A stretch of 64,000 nucleotides of DNA from Alternaria dauci (taxonomy: Eukaryota > Ascomycota > Dothideomycetes > Pleosporales > Pleosporaceae): positions 5,208,001 to 5,272,000 of the forward strand of contig NC_091272.1 of assembly GCF_042100115.1 (NCBI RefSeq), read 5' to 3'. Positions 54,843 to 64,000 of this stretch are shown here, piece by piece. Made by a program: the position numbers and the translations under genes. Within the stretch, counting starts at the first letter, position 1; every line of letters starts with the position of its first letter. Under the pieces are notes generated by a model, which made no database searches, had not been told where the DNA came from, and saw nothing but the letters and a program-made list of their open reading frames with translations.

Positions 54843-56646
54843 TCAGCCTCTTCCCAACAGACCCTTGAGCCTAGCCACCTTAGCCAGAATGATCCCTTTC
54901 AGCCCCCCAGCGCCCATGGTAGGCACCTCATCCACACCCACAAAGCGGCGAACAAGCAAATTGAAGATATTGCCAAAGCCCAAAGCCATGACAGTACTGG
55001 TCAAGATGATAACGTTGTACGGCATACTGAAATCCGGTGTCGGAAGGGGAAGGAGTAGTGAAGTAGTGCGAACATATATTCCCTTGTTGTCTCCCGATTG
55101 CGGAGAGAGGATACGGATGACAGCAGGTGCGACGTCGAAACCTCGGTTCGCATCTGGTGGGTACTCTGTGTAGCGTAGAATCGCCTTCTCAAAGTCATAG
55201 GTCAGGGTGAGGGTGGAGCTTGGTGGGATGACCATGCGCAGTTCGAGGTGAGTGCCGCGCTCGCGGTCGACTGCTGGTCGGTAGTAGGTCTCCTTGATGG
55301 GGCTTTCATCTATGGTGTCGACGCGGGCTTGGAGAGTATGAAGGTAGGGCTTCATGAACCACGGAAGAGACTCTAGGTATACTATCTCGACGGCGTTGGT
55401 AGTGGACGGGTTCTTGATGACTGACTGTATGCTACCCCGTTCCTGGCCATGGCCGTTTATAGACCTTGCGGCGAAGACGAGAGGATCAGGGCGGACAAGA
55501 CCAGTCATCATCTTCTGTTCAGGTAGGACGAGGTCGAAGTCTGCGCCAGTGGGAAGCTTGTAGCATCGGAGCGTGTCTGATGCTAGTCTCGACTCGGCGA
55601 ACTCGCCTGTGGTCTTGACCTCAATTGTCCGCTCCGGCGGTGTGTTGATACACACATTGTTCGCCTCCCCCTCAGCCTGATCTGCCAACGGACATGCTCC
55701 CCTGAGCGGCCTTCCGAAGACCTCTTCTAGTGTCCAGCCAGGCTCAGTACCCTTGTTCAGAGGGTAACAAGTATCGTGGCCATTGTACGGCTTGGAAGTA
55801 TCGCATTCCATCTGGCTGATCGGCAGTGGTCGCGGGATCGGGTTGTCTCTTGGGCGCTTGGCTCTCGCAATATCCAAGACCATGTCGACGCTTTGCTCCA
55901 TCTCGATGGAACAGCTGGAGCTACCTTGTTCGCAGGTCGGACGCACATCAATAGCCATAGTCTGGAATGAAGCGTCGAATAGCTTGTGTCCATCTAGTAA
56001 GCTGGACACACCAGCCTTGCCCTTGCATGGTAGTAACTTGAGGAAGGGCGTAAGGTTCTCGGTGCAGACGACTTCGTGGGGCAGCGTGCCGTGGAGAAGA
56101 TGAAGGTTGGACGAGTTGCCGTGCTGACCTTCAGGATCGAATGACATGACCGGGCGTATTGTCTTGGTGGCATCGATGAAGTTGATAGAGGCGCAGAAGA
56201 GGCCCGACAGCGCGTTGGTCAGCTTCAGCCATCGTGCAAATGCTCTGCGTCAATTAGTTTAAGTTTATTTCCCATTGGATGCTTTTCACATACTCTTCTT
56301 CAGTGTCAGCCTCTACCCACGCCCACAGCTCAACACCCGTGCCTCCTTCTCTTGCGCCGTTCCACGGCCGCTGTCCCCAGTTCTCGGCATCCCAACGTCC
56401 GACACTGAACCTCAAATGCAGTTCCCTCGTGTGCGCATGTTGCAGGATCTGTCCAAAAGACCGCGGAAAGTATCGAAAGTTCTGCTGTTCGAATGCGTCT
56501 GCGCTTTCGTTGCTTCTGAAGTTGAAAGAGGCCAGAAGAGTGTTCTGGGGAAGGGGCCGAAGCAAGAGTCGCTCGCTGTAGTCGGCACCTGCGGAGACGA
56601 ATGCAATCAAGGCATTGAACAGGAGAAAGTAAAAAGACGAGAGCAT
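54843..56646 (-). CDS. GPI16: GPI transamidase subunit Gpi16 (PIG-T)
   Basis: Exons 56646-56294 and 56244-54843 join over a 49-nt intron (phase 2) to give 584 residues. A signal peptide covers ~1-20, followed by 'YSERLLLRPLP', the conserved Gpi16 start. 'GGTGVELWAWVEA', 'ALSGLFCASINFID' and 'SFDPEG' are family blocks. A single C-terminal membrane segment ('IILTSTVMALGFGNIFNLL') ends in a short basic tail. Gpi16 is the lumenal subunit joined by a disulphide to the catalytic Gpi8 and attaches GPI anchors to proteins in the ER. It shares a 218-bp divergent promoter with the Luc7 gene. Confidence 0.95.
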
Positions 56647-56864
56647 CGCAGCATTGTAGCGCCCTCTACGCGAAATGTGTCCTTGTCGACTGTCGATAGG
56701 CGTTGCATGTCGCGGCCAGCGTGTGAAGTGAAGGCGCCCCACATGTGATTGGCCAGCTGACGTGAGTACTTGGCATTGCCGCGGTCGCGATTTCTTTTGG
56801 CTATCACTCACCTCCCAGCTCTCTACATCACGATCCAACCGCGCAATACCGTAATATACACATC

Positions 56865-57832
56865 ATGGCCGCCGCAGAGACGCGCAGGCTGCTTGGTAGG
56901 CTCTCCTGTTCTCTTCCCGCCGTCACAGATCCTATGCTAACGCGACTACAGAGCAGCTTATGGGCGAGCAGCTCATGAGCGGAACCGACCAGCGCGCGCC
57001 CCAACTCAGCATCACTGACCCCAAAGTCTGTCGCTCGTACCTCGTAGGCAACTGCCCCCATGATCTCTTCACCAACACCAAAAACGAACTGGGCCCCTGT
57101 CCCAAGGTCCACAACGAGGCGCTCAAGACCGAGTACCAGGAGGCGGACGCAGACCAGAAGCGCAAGTGGGGCTTCGAGTTTGATTACATGCGCGACATGC
57201 AGCATCACATTGACAGCTGCAACCGCAAGATAGACACTGCCCAGCGTCGCTTGGAGAAGACGCCTGAGGAGATCCGGCAAACCAATGCTCTTGTGAGTAA
57301 CTCCCGCTTGCGATACTGCTCCACGGCTAATAGTGGACAGCTCAAAGCGATAAACGAACTTACCAAATCCATCGACGCCGGCATGCTCGAGATCCAGATC
57401 ATGGGCGAGGAGGGCATGGTCAACATGGCTGTGCAAGAGTTCACCAAGGTCCGTTACAAGAAAGCTGAGAAGGAGGAGCGCGAGAGGGAGCTCCGGGCTC
57501 TGTCAGACACTGGAGGACCATCCGGTCACCAGAAGCTCCAAGTCTGCGACGTATGCGGTGCGTATCTCAGCCGTCTTGATAATGATCGGCGTCTAGCAGA
57601 CCATTTCTACGGCAAGATGCATCTTGGCTATGCTCAAATGCGCAAGTCCTACGAGAGCCTCGCCAAGGAGCTCAAGGACCGTGCGCCACCGAGCCGCAAC
57701 AACTACGCTTCCTCGGGCGGCGACATGGACCGGGGCGGCGGTGGAAGCTGGGGAGGAGGCGGATATGGCGGTGGCGGCTTCCGCGGCGGACGAGGAGGCC
57801 GTCGTGGTGGCAGGCGAGGCGGCGGCTGGTAA
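56865..57832 (+). CDS. LUC7: U1 snRNP protein Luc7 (three exons)
   Basis: Exons 56865-56895, 56952-57292 and 57341-57832 give 287 residues. The N-terminal helix 'RRLLEQLMGEQL' is followed by the first zinc finger ('CRSYLVGNCPHDLF...CPKVH'), a long coiled coil, and the second zinc finger ('CDVCGAYL...HFYGKMHLGY'). Luc7 sits on the 5' splice site with U1 snRNP and affects choice of weak donors. The C-terminus is an RGG-rich tail in place of the SR/RE tail of animal proteins. Intron 2 (57293-57340) is 48 nt with no in-frame stop, so retaining it would only insert 16 residues in the coiled coil. Confidence 0.94.
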
Positions 57833-58601
57833 TTACCCCCGGAACTTGGCGTTAAGGTGTGTCTATGCGATTCCCAAAAAGTTCGGCTTACTGCAGGACT
57901 CATGCGAAGACTACCGCGACTCTGCGGTATTTGTACAACAACTGGCGACTTTGGATGCCCCGTTCGGGCATGTGAGCTTTGAGACAGTCCAATCAGAACA
58001 TGTACGCTTTTCTCCAAGATGCACTTGTCATGCTTCTAACCACCATCAAGGAATCTCTGTGCGACTGCCGAAACGACTGGATGCGAGAGAGTATCGTCAT
58101 CCGCTACGCATTGTCATAGGTGAGTTGCAATTTTGTGGTAGAGTTCTGCAGATGTGACTCGCTGTCGTAGACTTTGGTCGTGTTACATTCTGATGTAAAT
58201 TCGTCATTGACATCTGCATTTCTACGTTTCTTCGACATGCGCTACATGGTAGGTCATGAGACAGTTGTCGACATCGATTAGTAGCCTGCGGGCTGCTAGG
58301 CATTGCGGAAGCACAGATGTAGGAAACCTTGTGTACTCAAGGTTGTGTCTGTGGTCTTCAACCCAGAAAAGTAGCCTAGCTAGCCTTAGTTTACCCGAAA
58401 AGGACAATCCATGAAATCGTAACAAGAGACGAAGCCACAAACAATATTTGTTCAGATTGCGTCGAAAAAATAAACAGTACTCAGGTACTATGCTGCGCTA
58501 AGGGTATATATGAGCGCCTCATCCAATATCACGAAACGAGCCAAAACATCTCCCTACTGTCCACATAAAGACAACAAGCCAAATCTCCAGATCGACCCGA
58601 G
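57833..58601. other. Convergent intergenic region, 769 bp
   Basis: It lies between the 3' ends of Luc7 and Rap1. No frame, repeat or motif worth naming. Confidence 0.4.
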
Positions 58602-60858
58602 CTAACCATACCTCCGATAAACCTCAAGGAATACCAACCTCTCCGTGATGCCACCCCACCCATCCAGCGAATGTTTCTTCTCCAGCTTCGCCAGCTCGAA
58701 CCCATCCCCACTCTCCACATTGACATCGTCTTGTAAACTCCAAATGCCTCTTGCCATCGGCAAAGGCTTCCCGTCTTTCCACGCCTCGAGGACTCTAACT
58801 GCGAGTTCTGGACGCATGCGCGTGCGCTTAAGTGCTTTGTAGATGAAATCGTTATCCCAACCTTCTTCGTTTCGGTCTCTGTAGAACTCGTCAATCTCGT
58901 CGCCGGTCAGGGGTGGATCGGGATCTCCAGAGCCTGTGGAGGTTGACGACGCTGTAGATGGGGCAGGCGATGAAGATAGGCGGAGTGGTTGTGGGGGTAC
59001 GTGGGAGTAAAGGGTTTGGTCGGGGTCTTCTTCTTCTTGGAGGGAACGCCGGAAGTCTTCTAGGGACTGGGTCGTGGAGGCGTCGGAGTCTGGTTGTTGG
59101 AAGGGGGATGAGGAGCGCTGCGCTTGACGAGGCTTTGCACCGTAGGCGTAGTTGTGTGGTCTTGATGGTATATCTTGTGTCGGCGAGAGAATGGCTTGAG
59201 TGTCAAAGTTGGACAGCTTCTGGCGTGCAGCACGTGGTGTGGGCGTGTTTGAATGTAGATCATCCCTGGCGACACTATCTCTTGGAGGCGGCGGATGTAA
59301 CTGATCTGTGTCAGGAAAGCCATCTGATTCTATGCTCTCAATCTCTTCATCATCAGAGTCTCCTTCCAAGTTGACCACGGTAGCATCGCCATCTGCTGGA
59401 CGGAACGCTTCTGATCGAATTTGCTCTTGCATCAGCTCGTCATCGTCTTCTGGATCTGAACTTGCTTGAGAGCTCTCAGCAGATGATATCTCGAGAGGAT
59501 GGTCTTGTGTGCCGACTTCTCTACTTGGCCCCACTAGATCCTCTCCAGCAGGCGCTGCGCTTGCATCCTTTCGCCGTTTGGGCGGAGGCGCTAGTTGTGT
59601 CTCGTCTTCCTGCTCTGCGAAATCGTTCTCCCGCAATCGCTTCGTGAACCTTTCCATCTGATCTTCGTAAAATTTGGAAGATTCCGGACCGGCAGTAGAT
59701 GATGACAGCATCTTGGTATCTGACGCAGTTCGTTTGGCTCCAACCTTCTCTTGAGCTGCTACAGTAGAAGGCTGCTCATTCACTTTCCCCAACTCTGGCG
59801 ACTGTGGGTTGACCGCTTGACTACTGCTCACGCGTACTTCTTCGTGTTTTCGTTCCACCTGCCGCTTGATTTTCTCTCTTTTCCCAACTGGATCGACCAA
59901 CCATTGCGGACGAACCACCTTCTCATAATACTGTTGCCATTGCTCAACAGACCGTTCGCCCTTTTCTTCAGCCCAGCCAGTCCAACAAGCGTCATATTCA
60001 TCCTTTCCTTTGCATCCGTCGATGAGATCTGCGAAAGCATACAACTCTAGCCATTCGTCTGTGCTGAACATGGCCTCTAGTTCATCCACACTGTAGATAT
60101 CTTTCGCTTTTGATTTGCCCTTCCTACTGGGGGTTGTCGCATTTTGAGTCTGCTCGGCTTTAGGTTTTTGCTGTTTGGCAGGCATAAGGGAGGCCGGGGC
60201 TGGGGGCATACGTTCGTTGGATTGGTCGGAAGGAGGAGATGGGGGAGCGTTGTCAGGTATGTTGAAAGCTGAGGGTGGACGGTCCTTCAGTTGCTTGTGA
60301 TAGCGATCGCGCCATGACTGCCAGGTATGTCGCGGGTACTAGGGCTCGTCAGCGACCAGACTCGGGCATGGTTTCTTTGTGGGTGCCTACCTTGGCTTCG
60401 AGCTGCTTGTATATTTCATTTCCACCAATTGGGATACCAGCTGCTTGGGCGTCGCTCACCCATTTGTAAAGTATGTTGTCCTCTTCTGCGGTAAACTTCG
60501 CTCTTCCACTCTTTGTAGGTAGGTGGAGAGAGCCAGCTTCACGCGCCTCGCCCAATGGTGGTCCCGCCAGGTGGTTGGCAGGATCTTGAAGCTCTCCCTC
60601 CTTGATAGATTTTTCTACGAACGTGTATGATATCGTTCCGACTGCACAGGTAGTTGGCTTCAAGTGGTCTGCGATTCGATAGTCTGCCGTCTTTTCCAGT
60701 GATACAATCTCTCCACCGTTGGCCTTTATGTCGTCCAGCAGCCGAGAGCGTGACGGCACGCGCACCCCGACCCAAAACTTCTTGCCTGCGAATATTCCTG
60801 TCCTCGAACTGAGGTCGAGTTCTTTGGCGACATCCTTGTATACGGTCGGCCCAGCCAT
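58602..60858 (-). CDS. RAP1: Telomere-binding protein Rap1
   Basis: Exons 60858-60391 and 60338-58602 join over a 52-nt intron (phase 0) to give 734 residues. An N-terminal BRCT-like region (~20-90, 'DDIKANGGEIVSLEK') is followed by the Rap1-type Myb domain ('KFTAEEDNILYKWV...IGGNEIYKQLEAKYPRHTWQSWRDRY'), which the intron interrupts. A second conserved block ('DEYDACWTGWAEE') follows. A long acidic, Ser/Pro-rich region runs through the middle, and the C-terminus (~640-734, 'AVRVLEAWKDGKPLP', 'HSLDGWGGITERLVFLEVYRRYG') matches the Rap1 RCT domain. Rap1 acts at telomeres with shelterin partners. It is divergent from Swf1. Confidence 0.93.
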
Positions 60859-61131
60859 GGTGGGATGGTGTTGTCGGTTCGAGGCGCGGGTGGAGGAGGG
60901 AGGGATGACGCGTTGGCTGAGTTGCGACGCGTGCTCACATGGGCCGCTCGATTCACGCGGGGTCGCTTAGCGGCCGCGGCTACTCAGCCCTACCGATCTC
61001 TTGCGCGCTGGCACCTGTGTGAATGGATGAACAAAGACAAGGACACGATATCATGATGCGATAGCAGCTCCGAGTCACGTATTCCTCCCGTGTTCCGCCA
61101 TGCACTGTGTCGCCTCTAGGCTCCCCTCATC
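60859..61131. promoter_or_regulatory. Bidirectional promoter of Rap1 and Swf1
   Basis: The two start codons lie 273 bp apart on opposite strands, so this GC-rich stretch must drive both. I see no TATA box. Confidence 0.5.
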
Positions 61132-62503
61132 ATGACAGTCGCCCGCACAATCATCTTCTTCACCATCACAGTATCCCTGGTCACGTTTGTTGCTTTCTTT
61201 GGACGACTACCGGCTTTTAGGTATTCACAGGTATCCTCCAAGCCACACCTGCAGCTCTGACATAATTAGGAACACACCCATAGGCTTCCTCAACCGCCTC
61301 TTCCTCATCCACATCCCATCCGCGTTCCGCAAACTCGACCTCGCCCTCACAAATGGCCGCATCACCAACGGCGGCTCCCGCCTGGGCAACTACCTCATGC
61401 ATGACAAACACCCGCTGGTCGTCATATTCTTCCTCGGCCTCGTAACTGCATGCGCGACGCTATTTCTGCCTACTGTGTGGCACCTCCTTCGACCGTACCA
61501 TAAGCTCCTGGTTTTCTTTCTGCTGCCACAGCCATACATATTTCTGTATCTAAGCGCAAAGAGAAACAACCAGACATATATCACCACGCTCAATCATGCC
61601 GAGCAGATGCGCCACTACCCGTATGACAGGGTGCTGTACTATCCAGGAACAACGTGCCGGACGTGCAAGTTCTTGAAGCCGGCACGGAGCAAGCATTGCA
61701 GTATATGCAAGACATGCGTGTCAAGAATGGACCATCATTGCATATGGGTCAACAACTGTCTAGGAAGAGGAAATTACAAGTGGTTTCTAGCCTTGTTACT
61801 GTCGACTGGCGTATTGATTGCCTACGGAGCATATCTGGCGTACTTTGCCCTTTCACCGTTGGTCAACAAGCACTACTTGAAATATGAAGGATGGTACAGA
61901 TACAATCCAAAGAAAGGTGTGGATCCAAGCAGCTGGTATGGTTGGTTCGACAGGAGAACTCACTATTTTCTCATCTATGCAACCATCTACCTCGACATGG
62001 GAGGTGTTCGTGGATCTGGAGTGGGATTACTAGCTCTTCTCACATGGCCACTTCCACTAGGTCTACTTGCATACCATATCTATCTCATCTGGGCTGGCAT
62101 GACCACGAACGAGAGCGGCAAGTGGGCTGACTGGCGAGACGACATGGCGGACGGTGTCGTGTTCCTGGGGCAGAGACGCGAGGATACCATGCAAGAGTAC
62201 CGCTCAACAACACCCTCGCATAATCATGCACATGCCTCTGCGCATTCTTCATCATCAGCTTCGCCCTTCCCAACGCCTCCGGAAACCCCGCCCGAAGAAG
62301 AAGAACCCCCAACCACCTGGCCGATAGAAAGCAGGCACATACTTATTCGCACGCAATCGGGCCAACCACCCAAAACTCTCCCAAGTCGCATCAGATCGGT
62401 AGCCAAAGAAGACAGCTTTGAACGAGTGTGGAACCTGGCGGCCGTTGAGAATGTCTACGACTTGGGTTTCTGGGACAACATTCTAGAAGTACTGTTGAAC
62501 TAA
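61132..62503 (+). CDS. SWF1: DHHC palmitoyltransferase Swf1
   Basis: Exons 61132-61220 and 61270-62503 (49-nt intron, phase 2) give 440 residues. There are hydrophobic segments at ~8-26, ~75-93 and ~100-118, then the DHHC cysteine-rich domain ('CRTCKFLKPARSKHCSICKTC...DHHCIWVNNCLG') with the catalytic Cys in DHHC, and further membrane segments at ~220-243 and ~290-315. Order and the early 'NTPIGFLNRLF' block match Swf1, which palmitoylates SNAREs and other single-pass proteins near their membrane spans in the ER and Golgi. The C-terminal tail is a Ser/Pro/Glu-rich cytosolic region. Confidence 0.93.
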
Positions 62504-62859
62504 ATAGACACCCCACATCGATTCTTGGACCCTGTCCAATACACTCTACATGCATTTGTTCGGCCCTACCCCAAGCGCTATCTCTGTACCGTATTGAATC
62601 CTAGACCCTGCGCCTGTTCGTGCTAAAACCTGTTGCCCATCCCAGCCTTCCACGTACAGCTATGACGTCATACGACCAAACCTCAACACGAACCTGAGAC
62701 GGCACATATACAAAAGATTTAGTACCGCCAGACCCGCGGAGTATAATCCGTTACCCGCCTCGCATTTTTTGGAGTTACTAATAACGTACATCTCGATCAC
62801 AACACCAATTCAAGACCCCATATTTTCAAGAAAGAACAAATCACCTGCACGATTTCAAA
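62504..62859. other. Intergenic 356 bp
   Basis: Terminator of Swf1 and promoter of the next small gene. A TTCGGCCC sequence at 62559-62566 shows that this string also occurs outside the metabolic cluster. Confidence 0.4.
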
Positions 62860-63408
62860 ATGACACAAGCCGTATCGAAGCAGGATGCCTCCAAGCAGCA
62901 AATGCAGCAGCAAAGCCAAGCTGCAGGAAGCAGAGAGGTGCAAGAACACCATGCCAGTGCCAACGCTTCTGTACGTTCATCTCCCCCCATAACTCCTTTT
63001 CCCCCTTTTCTATTCCGACGATGACACTCACATCAAATGTGTTCTCCTACTACAGGCTGGTCTAAACCTCAACATCTTCGGCGCCCTCTCTGGCGCTTTT
63101 TCCTCCAAGCAGAAGAAGACTACGCATCAGAATGCTGATGGTTCGTCGACTACGACCGAAGATAGACATGACAAAGGTATCTATCCCATCTCCCCCGTTC
63201 ATCTCGCCTCAATGTCTCCCTAGCAAGACAGTATCGGCTAACAGTCAATCCAGGTATGGCGAATGCGGCAGCTGGCGGCCGCGGAAGTGCATTCGCAGCT
63301 GCGAATGCACAACAGTCTAGTTTGAAAGCAAAGGAGAGTGGCGTGGGACAGGAAAGTAAGCAAGGGAAGAGCGTGAAGCAGGTTGATCATTTGGGTATTG
63401 AGGGCTAA
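62860..63408 (+). CDS. Small uncharacterised protein (three exons)
   Basis: Exons 62860-62970, 63056-63176 and 63254-63408 (introns 85 and 77 nt) keep phase and give 128 residues. The protein is hydrophilic, rich in Gln, Ser, Ala and Lys, with one short hydrophobic block 'AGLNLNIFGALSGAF'. I recognise no domain. Evidence that it is real is the good splice sites, consistent phases and sustained protein-like composition; no single frame is long. The introns are longer than the window average. Confidence 0.6.
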
Positions 63409-63730
63409 AAGGGAAGAGGCGAGGATGGTTGGTTGGTAATGTTGTAATAGATTCCTTGAGCTACGCGGAGAGTGAAATATCAATGATTCATGAATGATCA
63501 TAGTATTATGCTATTACGCTAACCGAAAGGCGCTGCGTCGATAAGAAGTCCATCGCGAAGCGTGCAAAAACAACCACCATCGTGATATCCAACGCCATGA
63601 ACCAAAACACCCAAATATAACAAAACGCTATGCTAGACACGGTATATGCAGGACACCCCCAACCCAACCATCCCAAATCACCAAAAACTCAATCCCCAAA
63701 ACTCCAAGAGAAGAAAGGAAAAAGCTCCTC
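63409..63730. other. Convergent intergenic region, 322 bp
   Basis: It lies between two 3' ends. Nothing notable. Confidence 0.4.
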
Positions 63731-64000
63731 CTAAACCACCCCACCAATCTTATTCAAGCCCTCCACCCCCCTCTTAGCAGCAACCACATGCCAAGGCACC
63801 GTCCCATTCCTCGTCCCCCTCATCCCCCTCAATTTCGCCAACAACCCCAACGCCCTAAACTGCCCCAACACCTCCTTCAACAACCCCTCAGCCGTCGTTC
63901 TCGTTTGCGGCGTAGGCGTCCACATAAGACTCGTCGTGCTTCTCTGTCCCACATCCTGACCGGGCCCCGGACTCTGCGGCGTGCCCGGGTTACTAGCATA
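63731..64000 (-). CDS. 3' end of a gene running off the window
   Basis: About 89 C-terminal residues are in frame from the right edge to a TAG at 63731-63733. A Gly/Pro/Ser-rich stretch precedes a helical segment ('EGLLKEVLGQFRALGLLAKLR') and the tail 'GTVPWHVVAAKRGVEGLNKIGG'. I do not recognise it. The start is outside the window, so length and function cannot be judged. Confidence 0.5.
   Translation of the reverse strand, partial: YASNPGTPQSPGPGQDVGQRSTTSLMWTPTPQTRTTAEGLLKEVLGQFRALGLLAKLRGMRGTRNGTVPWHVVAAKRGVEGLNKIGGVV

Noticed and set aside
1..64000. tRNA, rRNA, CRISPR or transposon ends
   Set aside because: I looked for B-box-like GGTTCGAATCC patterns, regular spacer-repeat arrays and long terminal or inverted repeats and saw none. 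The one GGTTCGAAT match (about 41318) is inside the FAD oxidase coding sequence.

Overview
The window is nuclear DNA of a filamentous ascomycete, most likely a dothideomycete and probably one of the Pleosporales. Genes carry short GT-AG introns of about 44-85 nt with CTRAY-type branch sites. The gene set is fungal: a Kch1-type potassium channel, an Asp f 4-like secreted protein, Gpi16, Rap1, Swf1, Med7, CYP65 and CYP52-like P450s and a highly reducing polyketide synthase (HR-PKS). Several introns look like dothideomycete introner-like elements. I reconstructed 26 protein-coding genes by joining open frames at splice sites that keep phase; one runs off the right edge and the first may be cut at the left edge. 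I saw no tRNA, rRNA, CRISPR array or intact transposon.

Left part (1-32 kb): an F-box-like protein, two uncharacterised proteins, a quinone-reductase-like MDR enzyme, a nine-exon secreted PhoD-type phosphatase, a second MDR enzyme with a possible mitochondrial leader, Mediator subunit Med7, a DUF2235 hydrolase and an Old Yellow Enzyme. A gene-poor stretch (15.4-25.9 kb) holds only the Kch1-family channel. It is followed by the Asp f 4-like protein and, on the other strand, the ER chaperone BiP/Kar2 ending in HDEL.

Centre (32.1-50.8 kb): a secondary-metabolite gene cluster. It contains a sulfotransferase-like P-loop protein, two CYP65-type P450s flanking an intronless CYP52-like P450, a berberine-bridge-type FAD oxidase and a 2551-residue HR-PKS (KS-AT-DH-MT-ER-KR-ACP). 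The logical scheme is that the PKS builds a reduced, C-methylated chain which the three P450s and the FAD oxidase then oxidise. No releasing enzyme, transporter or pathway regulator is visible. Two upstream regions in the cluster hold an inverted repeat TCGGCCC-N9/10-GGGCCGA, and a third holds a half-site, so one regulator may bind them. I do not recognise the product.

Right part (51-64 kb): a DUF1769 protein, a secreted protein of unknown role, and two compact divergent housekeeping pairs, Gpi16/Luc7 (218 bp apart) and Rap1/Swf1 (273 bp apart). A small three-exon protein and the 3' end of a further gene follow.

The most unusual observations are the family of near-identical introns in unrelated genes (PhoD, BiP and a P450) and the apparently unassigned HR-PKS cluster with its shared promoter motif.
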